Positions 1 through 5,185 of a stretch of 11,359 nt of DNA are shown piece after piece (the stretch's first letter is position 1; every line of letters starts with the position of its first letter). Where the stretch lies: assembly GCA_021769545.1 (NCBI GenBank), contig JAETSS010000017.1:1-11359 (forward strand), given 5' to 3'. The stretch comes from Eubacterium sp. (GTDB lineage: Bacteria; Bacillota_A; Clostridia; Peptostreptococcales; Anaerovoracaceae). The notes beneath the pieces are model-generated. The model worked only from the letters and a program-made list of their open reading frames with translations, had not been told where the DNA came from and did not search any database. Position numbers and translations under genes: made by a program.

Positions 1-885
1 TTCCCTGACGTTACACCTGACGACATCAAGCTGATCCAGACAGACAGCAAATACTGTCCTAACACAGGTGAATCCGCAGGATCGAGATCACACTATGCAA
101 ACGGTAAAGCAAGTATCGTAGCAGCGAAGAACATCGCAGACGCTATGAGAAAGCCTGACGGTACTTACAGAACATACGATGAAATGATCGCAGAAGGTCT
201 CCCTACCAGATATCAGGGCGACTGGGCTACGGTAGACGAATACGATTACTTCTACGATCTGGACCCTAACGATGGAAGCGGTAACCCGACTTATACATAC
301 ACATATGCACTTTATCTGGCAGAGGTGGATGTAGAAGTTGCAACAGGTAAGACTACATGTACGGGAATGACATGTGTATACTGGATCGGTAAGCCTGGTA
401 ACATTCAGGCAGTAGAAGGTCAGGTATATGGCGGTATGTCCCATTCGATAGGCTTCGCTCTTAGCGAAAACTACGACGACCTTAAGAAGCACAGCAACAT
501 GTTCGGTGCAGGAGTTCCTTATATCAAGGATGTACCTGACAAACTGGTTGCAATAGATGTAGGCGGACATGATCCTAGAGGACCTTTCGGTTCATCCGGA
601 GCTTCCGAAGCATTCCAGTCTTCGGATCACATGGCCGTTATCAACGCTATCAACAATGCAGTAGGCGTAAGAATCTACGAGCTTCCTGCAACACCTGCCA
701 AGGTAAAGGCCGGTATAGATGCGCTTGCCAAGGGCGAACCTAACCCTAACAAGCCTGAGCCTTACTTCCTCGGCGGAGACCTCTATGATGAAATAGAGGA
801 TATCAAGAACAATCCGCTCGATCCTTCGAAGCCTGAGCATCTTGAATTCGGCTCACTGGGTAAGGAAGGCGTTCAGTGGAAATAA
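1..885 (+). CDS. Molybdopterin-dependent aldehyde oxidoreductase (MOP/xanthine oxidase family), C-terminal part
   Basis: The 5' end lies outside the window; frame 1 is open from base 1, so 294 C-terminal residues are visible. The product is the large molybdenum-cofactor subunit region of the xanthine oxidase/aldehyde oxidoreductase family, which hydroxylates aldehydes to acids with water as oxygen donor. Visible family marks are the GESAGSRSHYANGKA segment near the start, the AEVDVEVATGKTT strand, GQVYGGMSHSIGFALSE, GAGVPYIKDVPDKL, the active-site loop PFGSSGASEAF and the terminal GVRIYELPATPAKV helix. By alignment to Desulfovibrio MOP from memory, the catalytic glutamate is encoded at 607-609. 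The motif following it departs from the common GVGELP form. Codon use is strongly biased (Pro mostly CCT, Asn AAC, Asp GAC), unlike the genes downstream, which suggests high expression. The natural substrate cannot be read from this fragment. Confidence 0.9.
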   Translation, partial: FPDVTPDDIKLIQTDSKYCPNTGESAGSRSHYANGKASIVAAKNIADAMRKPDGTYRTYDEMIAEGLPTRYQGDWATVDEYDYFYDLDPNDGSGNPTYTYTYALYLAEVDVEVATGKTTCTGMTCVYWIGKPGNIQAVEGQVYGGMSHSIGFALSENYDDLKKHSNMFGAGVPYIKDVPDKLVAIDVGGHDPRGPFGSSGASEAFQSSDHMAVINAINNAVGVRIYELPATPAKVKAGIDALAKGEPNPNKPEPYFLGGDLYDEIEDIKNNPLDPSKPEHLEFGSLGKEGVQWK

Positions 886-918
886 CGACAAAGTATAGCT
901 GAAAACAAAACTTTAACT

Positions 919-955
919 GCGGAGCGTGCCATAAACTGCACGCTCTGCTTTATTT
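919..955 (+). terminator. Intrinsic terminator after aldehyde oxidoreductase
   Basis: An 11-bp stem pairs 919-929 with 938-948, with one G-T wobble and an 8-nt loop. It is followed by TTTATTT. It lies 33 bp after the stop codon of the aldehyde oxidoreductase and separates it from the regulator operon. Confidence 0.88.
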
Positions 956-965
956 CACCGGAATT

Positions 966-1030
966 ATTTGCATGGTGGAATTCAGATAAAAGACATGTTA
1001 AAATGGATACATACTTGAGAAGGGGCATAT
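966..1030 (+). promoter_or_regulatory. Promoter/leader module of the regulator operon, duplicated at 5121-5185
   Basis: Bases 966-1025 match 5121-5180 without gaps at 48 of 60 positions, and 11 of the 12 differences are transitions. Inside both copies is a possible promoter: a weak -35 TGGAAT (976-981), a 17-bp spacer and a -10 TAAAAT (999-1004). It is followed by a purine-rich ribosome binding site, GAGAAGGGG (1017-1025). The weak -35 fits a promoter that needs an activator. The binding protein is unknown; the adjacent LuxR-type regulator is the obvious candidate, but this is inference. Confidence 0.65.
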
Positions 1031-1081
1031 ATGAAGCGTCGTTGCTGTAGTCAGGATTCAGCAGCGGATGACAGGTTATGA
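1031..1081 (+). CDS. Possible 16-residue leader peptide or relic gene start upstream of luxR-type gene
   Basis: ATG at 1031 opens 16 codons (MKRRCCSQDSAADDRL) ending in TGA at 1079-1081, just before the regulator gene. A purine-rich ribosome binding site (AGAAGGGG) sits 5 nt upstream. This ATG aligns exactly with the ATG of the flavoprotein gene at 5186 in the duplicated upstream module, and similarity between the two regions stops at the start codon. It could be a translated leader that couples to the regulator, or the stub left when a promoter and start were copied here. No known leader-peptide family is recognised, and nothing shows that the peptide itself has a function. Confidence 0.3.
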   Translation: MKRRCCSQDSAADDRL

Positions 1082-1096
1082 TGTGAGGTGTTCGAA

Positions 1097-1885
1097 ATGC
1101 CATATACACTTACGAATTCAGATTGGCGTAATATCAATCAGACGATCTATGGTATAAATGTCGAGGATGACAGATCTACATTTCTCTTTAATGTGATGAA
1201 GCATCTCGATCTCGTATGCCCTTATACATGCGGCATATTTACGCAGGCGAGGGTAGGGCATAACGGCATAGTTATAGAAAATTCTGTGGGGGTCAACCTT
1301 CTCCCGGAGGATACGGAATTGATCAACAAGTACTGTCTGGCCGGCAGCCCATTCATCAGAGGTGTATGTATGCTGCCCAACGGAAGCGTGACCTGCGGAT
1401 TTTCCCGCGATCAGTTTACAGAGAGTCAGAGGATGAACTTCCGGGAAAGTATCATACCGCGTAATCCCAACAACACACTGACGACGGTTCTCTATCACGA
1501 TTCGCTGCTGCAGGGCTTTATTCTGTTGATGAGGCGCGATGAGGTGAAGCCGTTTTCGGCGGCGCATATATGTGCGATGGATGTATTGCAGCCACATATC
1601 TCCCTGCAGTTCAACAAGGTGATGAACTCGGATGAACCTGAAGCGGTCAACAACGATAAATATAAACTGCTCGACATAATTGCTGACAGGTTCAACCTTA
1701 CGAAGAGAGAGCTGGAAGTGCTGAAAAATATGTACGATCATAAATCGGATGACGAGATATGTTATAGCCTGTTCATTACAAAATCAACATTGAAGAAGCA
1801 TATAAGTCATATATACGGCAAGATGTCGGTGAGAAACAGGTCGGAGCTGTTCAAGGCGTTCGATCCTGATCTTTATAACGTGTAA
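1097..1885 (+). CDS. LuxR-type (FixJ/NarL HTH) transcriptional regulator with GAF-like sensor region
   Basis: A 262-residue cytoplasmic DNA-binding regulator. The C-terminal domain (about residues 195-258) is a clear LuxR-type HTH: LTKRELEVL at 201-209, then a SDDEICYSLFITKSTLKKHISHIYGKM recognition region (longer motif, residues 217-243) and the NRSEL end. Residues about 10-175 are mixed alpha/beta and look like a GAF-type sensor domain; no phospho-receiver DDK pattern is seen, so it is probably a one-component sensor. ATG at 1097 is preferred because GAGG lies 8 nt upstream; a GTG at 1088 would add three residues but has no good ribosome binding site. The gene is followed after 10 bp by the first aldolase, so it is probably co-transcribed with it and its likely target operon. 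The inducer is unknown. The same upstream module precedes the redox operon at 5121, making that a second possible target. Confidence 0.88.
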   Translation: MPYTLTNSDWRNINQTIYGINVEDDRSTFLFNVMKHLDLVCPYTCGIFTQARVGHNGIVIENSVGVNLLPEDTELINKYCLAGSPFIRGVCMLPNGSVTCGFSRDQFTESQRMNFRESIIPRNPNNTLTTVLYHDSLLQGFILLMRRDEVKPFSAAHICAMDVLQPHISLQFNKVMNSDEPEAVNNDKYKLLDIIADRFNLTKRELEVLKNMYDHKSDDEICYSLFITKSTLKKHISHIYGKMSVRNRSELFKAFDPDLYNV

Positions 1886-1895
1886 GGAGGGTACG

Positions 1896-2840
1896 ATGCA
1901 TACTAAAATATGGTCAGCGATATTCACTCCTTTTTATGATGACGGAACCGTCGATTACGAAGGTCTGAGAAAGAATGTTCAAGCGTTTGCAGAGCGTGGT
2001 ATCGAAGGGCTGTTCTGCAACGGACTCTTCGGTGAAAACTGGGCTGTTGGTGCGGAGGAACGCATCGATATTGCCAGGACTGTGCTCGATGCGGCCGATG
2101 GCAGGATGGAGGTCTGTTCGGTAGCCTCCGTAGGTACTGTGGAGGAGAATATCGAGCTGGGAAAGGAATACAAGCGGATGGGGCTCAACTATACGTGTCT
2201 GATAACGCCTTCGCGTAAAGTACCGGTACCAGAGCTGATAAGCTATTTCAATCGACAAATGGAAGCGATTGATATGCCGTTTGTGCTCTTCAATTCCATT
2301 TCCCCCGAAGGGAATGTGCTGGCGCCGCAGGCTTTTGCCGAGATATCGAAGAATCCCAATGTTAAAATATTAAAAACAACTGCTTCGGATGATGTGAACA
2401 TAGAGCTGCAGCGCGTTGCGCGGGAGGGCGTAATGGTGGCTAATCCACATGAAAAACAGTTCTTTAAGAATGTGACGGAGAACGGCCAGCGCATAATGTT
2501 TTCCGATCCGGAGCCTTATCTGTACCAGAGTGAGGATTTCAGACCGATAGAGACATATGTACGCATGCTCGACAATGGCGATATCATAAATGCGAAGAAG
2601 GTTTTCGATGCACTTTACCCGCTGAGGGAAGTGTACGATTACTGGTTTTTGAAACCGTTTTACGATGGGATAATGACGATGGCTTATCTGAAAAAATTCG
2701 CGGAGATTGCCGGACTCGTGGGAGGTAATGTGCGATGCCCGTTAAAACCTGTATCACCGGATGAAGGCGTCGAGATGGAATCACAATTCAACAGAGCGAT
2801 GAGAGAAGTTAGAGAGAAGTTCCCCTATAGTTCCATATAG
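1896..2840 (+). CDS. DHDPS/N-acetylneuraminate lyase superfamily aldolase, atypical (copy 1)
   Basis: A 314-residue TIM-barrel class I aldolase-fold protein of usual family length, starting 5 nt after a GGAGG ribosome binding site. The Schiff-base lysine is in place at K160 (ILKTTAS, equivalent to the GIKE motif of DapA). Other family residues are missing. The GTTGE loop reads NGLFGEN (42-48), so both threonines are gone. The TPYYNRP segment reads TPSRKVP (104-110), so the catalytic tyrosine is gone. The YN of the next strand is FN (132-133). It is therefore not dapA or nanA in function; a retro-aldol or aldol reaction on a different keto acid is likely, with another proton relay. It is closely similar to copy 2 (3037), with shared stretches such as NRQMEAIDMP/NRLMDAIDMP and ILKTTASD. 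Co-transcription with the upstream regulator is likely. Confidence 0.85.
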   Translation: MHTKIWSAIFTPFYDDGTVDYEGLRKNVQAFAERGIEGLFCNGLFGENWAVGAEERIDIARTVLDAADGRMEVCSVASVGTVEENIELGKEYKRMGLNYTCLITPSRKVPVPELISYFNRQMEAIDMPFVLFNSISPEGNVLAPQAFAEISKNPNVKILKTTASDDVNIELQRVAREGVMVANPHEKQFFKNVTENGQRIMFSDPEPYLYQSEDFRPIETYVRMLDNGDIINAKKVFDALYPLREVYDYWFLKPFYDGIMTMAYLKKFAEIAGLVGGNVRCPLKPVSPDEGVEMESQFNRAMREVREKFPYSSI

Positions 2841-2853
2841 AGGAACTTTTTTC
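2813..2853 (+). terminator. Intrinsic terminator or attenuator overlapping the stop of aldolase copy 1
   Basis: A long hairpin pairs about 2813-2829 with 2836-2852, with one C-A mismatch, two G-T wobbles and a 6-nt loop (GTTCCA). The 3' arm ends in a run of six T (2847-2852). The stem includes the last codons and the TAG stop (2838-2840) of the aldolase gene. It probably makes the second aldolase and the channel gene less expressed from the upstream promoter, or separately expressed. Ribosomes reaching the stop would cover the 5' arm, so termination may depend on translation. Confidence 0.7.
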
Positions 2854-2872
2854 TCCTTGAGGAGTATTCTCG

Positions 2873-2953
2873 ATGATATATATTCCATGCTTTGAGAAAC
2901 TGTCGGCGGAAAAACTATTTATATGGCCTATTTCTGTATTTTCTGATATGTAA
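2873..2953 (+). CDS. Possible 26-residue small ORF in the inter-aldolase leader
   Basis: ATG at 2873 with TTGAGGAG ending 8 nt upstream opens 26 codons, beginning MIYIPCFEKL and ending SVFSDM, with stop TAA at 2951-2953. It lies in the 196-bp gap between the two aldolase genes, after the terminator. It matches no family I know. The good ribosome binding site is the only support; chance is quite possible in an AT-rich leader. Confidence 0.17.
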   Translation: MIYIPCFEKLSAEKLFIWPISVFSDM

Positions 2954-3036
2954 GATAATTGACTCATCAAATGAAACAGTGAATCCAGGCAATATAGCCC
3001 GGTAATGAAAACGGAGAACAGAAAGGAAGTCAGAAA

Positions 3037-3978
3037 ATGAACACACAGATTTGGATTGCGATTCATACGCCGTTTCTGGAAGATGGATCTATCGATGAAG
3101 CAGGAGTTAGAGCCAATGTTGACGCTTACGTGGAGCGAGGTATCGATGGCATATTTTGTAACGGCTTGATGGGTGAAAACTGGGCCGTGCCTCTTGATGA
3201 ACGAATCAAGATCGTGAAGATGATAATCGATCAGGCAGCAGGTAGGATAAAGGTCTGCGCGGTTGCTACTCTGGATGATGAAGACGAGACTATAGCTCTG
3301 GGACTTGTATATAAGGAGCTGGGTATGGATTACGTTTGTCTCTCGACGCCGGCTGAAGCTCAGGAAAAGGATGAACTCGTAGGATATTTCAACAGACTGA
3401 TGGATGCAATCGATATGCCGACGGTTATATTCAACAGAATCACGTTAAAGGGAAGTATCCTCAATGCCGAAATCTTTGAGGAAATGAATAAGAATCCACA
3501 CCTTAAGATATTGAAAACAACTGCTTCGGATGAAGTGAACAATTCACTTAGAAAGGTTGCCAGACCTGACGTTCTGGTATCGGATCCGACTGAAGAAAAA
3601 TTCTGGGTAAATGCGACGGAGCAGGGTCAGAGAATATTGTTTGCCGATCCTGAACCTTATCTCTATCAGACTCCTGATTTTAGACCGATAGCTAAATACA
3701 TCGAACTGATAGAGCAGGGCGATCTGGAAAAGGCAAAGGTTATTTTCGATGCGCTTGAGCCGCTGCGAAAGAATTACAACAAGTGGCTGATGATTCCGTT
3801 CTATAAGGATATCATGACGATGGCTTACCTCAAGAAATGGGCGGAGATCAACGGGATGGCAGGCGGATATGTGCGCAAGCCCCTTGTTCCACTGACACCT
3901 GAGGAAGATGCGCAGATGACTAAAGAGGTAACTGAAGCCCAAAAGGCTGTTCGTGAAGCGTTGAAAGGACTGGTATAA
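3037..3978 (+). CDS. DHDPS/N-acetylneuraminate lyase superfamily aldolase, atypical (copy 2)
   Basis: A 313-residue TIM-barrel aldolase-fold protein that aligns end to end with the product at 1896 with almost no gaps. AAGGAAG 7 nt upstream sets the start. The Schiff-base lysine is K160 in ILKTTASDE. As in copy 1, the usual relay residues are absent: the GTTGE loop is NGLMGEN (42-48) and the TPYYNRP segment is TPAEAQE (104-110). The tyrosine-containing loop differs between the copies (SRKVPVPE versus AEAQEKDE), so they may differ in substrate or form a hetero-oligomer. Its stop codon overlaps the start of the channel gene by one base (TAATG), which ties its expression to transport of a substrate or product. 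Confidence 0.86.
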   Translation: MNTQIWIAIHTPFLEDGSIDEAGVRANVDAYVERGIDGIFCNGLMGENWAVPLDERIKIVKMIIDQAAGRIKVCAVATLDDEDETIALGLVYKELGMDYVCLSTPAEAQEKDELVGYFNRLMDAIDMPTVIFNRITLKGSILNAEIFEEMNKNPHLKILKTTASDEVNNSLRKVARPDVLVSDPTEEKFWVNATEQGQRILFADPEPYLYQTPDFRPIAKYIELIEQGDLEKAKVIFDALEPLRKNYNKWLMIPFYKDIMTMAYLKKWAEINGMAGGYVRKPLVPLTPEEDAQMTKEVTEAQKAVREALKGLV

Positions 3979-5030
3979 TGAACGGTATAATGGATAGATG
4001 GAAGGCGCTTGGAGATAAGAACAAGGTCGTTGAGTTCCTGGATGTCATGATCTCCGGTGTGGCACAGATGGTAATAAATTTTCATCCTGTGTGCGGTGTG
4101 TTGCTGTTGGTAGCAGCCTTCGTTGCATCGCCGGTTCAGGGGATTTCCTGTGTATGGTCAGTACTGATTGCGACGGTGCTCGTATACGTGATGGGCATTC
4201 CGATGGGTCAGGCCAGAGAAGGACTCTATACGCTCAATCCGGCACTTATCGGAATGGCGATACCGATGGTAACGTATCAGTTGGATATGGGTGCGTTGCC
4301 ACAGATCTTGTTTTTCAGTGCGATCGGCTCCGCCCTCTGCGTGCTGATTACGGCGGCGATGAGAAGGCTTTTGTCGGATTATCAGGTTACGCCGCTGGCC
4401 GCACCTTATTCTCTGGCGCTGGCGCTGATTGCGGGCTGTACCTACTATATTACGAAGCTGTCTCCTGATCCGATGTTTGCTCCCGGCTGTGTCAGTTTGC
4501 TTGAGAACGACGGAGCAACGTGGTCGATTCCGCAGTTCGTTGAGGCGGTCCTCAACGGAATCGCACAAATGATATGGCTAGAGGATGTACCGCTCGCTCC
4601 TGTAGCGGGAGTGATAGTGCTCATCGCTATCTGTTGTGCATCGAGGATAGATACGCTGATGGCTATAATTATAGGAACGCTGGCAACGGCACTGGCGGTG
4701 GTTATCGGAATAGGCCAGGGTGGTATCATGCTTGGACTGTACGGATACAATGCGATCTTGCTGAGCTTCGTCATCTTCGGACGTGCATATAAGATGTGTG
4801 CTAGGAGCTTCATAGTAACGGTGATAATGGCCTTGCTGACGGTTCCATTTACTCTGGGACTCAAGCCTCTGTTCGCTGTCATCGGTGCACCGGTAGCCGG
4901 AATGACGTTCTCCATTATGGGTATAATGATCATGCTGGCAAGACCTTATCTAAGCAAGCTGGTATATAACGAGCCTAAGAACTGGACCGTGCCGGAGCTG
5001 ACGGGGCGAATGGATAAAAAAGAGAAGTAG
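3978..5030 (+). CDS. Urea transporter (UT) family channel protein
   Basis: A 350-residue integral membrane protein with about 10 hydrophobic segments arranged as two homologous halves, the hallmark of the UT fold. Repeat 1 has GVAQMVINFHPVCG (27-40) and GLYTLNPALIGMAI (82-95). Repeat 2 has GIAQMIWLEDVPLA (194-207) and GLYGYNAILLSFVI (253-266). The TPLAAPYSLALAL stretch (138-150) matches the PxxTxPF-type segment. The family passes urea or similar small amides down a gradient. The start overlaps the stop of aldolase copy 2 by one base, with AAAGGA just upstream, so translation is coupled. Because no urease genes are visible and the partner genes are aldolases, the true substrate may be a urea-like or amide compound made or used by them; that is inference. 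A terminator follows 45 bp after the stop. Confidence 0.82.
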   Translation: MNGIMDRWKALGDKNKVVEFLDVMISGVAQMVINFHPVCGVLLLVAAFVASPVQGISCVWSVLIATVLVYVMGIPMGQAREGLYTLNPALIGMAIPMVTYQLDMGALPQILFFSAIGSALCVLITAAMRRLLSDYQVTPLAAPYSLALALIAGCTYYITKLSPDPMFAPGCVSLLENDGATWSIPQFVEAVLNGIAQMIWLEDVPLAPVAGVIVLIAICCASRIDTLMAIIIGTLATALAVVIGIGQGGIMLGLYGYNAILLSFVIFGRAYKMCARSFIVTVIMALLTVPFTLGLKPLFAVIGAPVAGMTFSIMGIMIMLARPYLSKLVYNEPKNWTVPELTGRMDKKEK

Positions 5031-5074
5031 CAGTAAAACAGAGATAGTATAAATTATAATAATCAGCGAGAATG

Positions 5075-5103
5075 CGGGAGAGGAAGACCTTTCCCGTGTT
5101 TTT
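5075..5103 (+). terminator. Intrinsic terminator after UT-family gene
   Basis: A 9-bp stem pairs 5075-5083 with 5088-5096 (one G-T wobble) around an AAGA tetraloop. It is followed by TGTTTTT. It closes the aldolase/channel operon 45 bp after its stop codon and lies just upstream of the redox operon promoter. Confidence 0.88.
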
Positions 5104-5120
5104 GTTCTGTGGATGCCATG

Positions 5121-5185
5121 ATTTACATGGTGGAATTAAGACAGAAGGCATGTTAAAATGAGTACATGTTTAGGAAGGAGACGAC
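5121..5185 (+). promoter_or_regulatory. Promoter/RBS module of the redox operon, duplicated from or to 966-1030
   Basis: This is the second copy of the module at 966-1030, with 48 of 60 bases identical and no gaps. A possible -35 TGGAAT (5131-5136), 17-bp spacer and -10 TAAAAT (5154-5159) precede AGGAAGGAG (5172-5180), which sits 5 nt before the flavoprotein ATG. The best-kept part is the first 40 bp, which includes both promoter boxes and the CATGG and CATGT words, as expected if a shared regulator and polymerase constrain it. Confidence 0.65.

Noticed and set aside
971..1004. Sigma-54 type -24/-12 promoter in the duplicated module (GG of TGGAATT)
   Set aside because: There is no GC at the -12 spacing, and the regulator lacks an AAA+ domain; the TGGAAT-17-TAAAAT reading fits better.
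2892..2921. Sigma-A promoter TTGAGA-18-TATTTA ahead of aldolase copy 2
   Set aside because: The match is weak in AT-rich DNA and overlaps the small ORF; TTGACT at 2959 has no -10 at proper spacing either. A promoter in the gap is likely, but its position is not supported.
1896..3978. Calling the two aldolases dapA or nanA
   Set aside because: Both lack the GTTGE threonines and the YY motif tyrosine needed in characterised DapA and NanA enzymes; only the fold and Schiff-base lysine are supported.
4091..4792. Plus-strand open frames inside the UT-family gene
   Set aside because: They overlap a well-supported membrane protein in another frame and show no family features.
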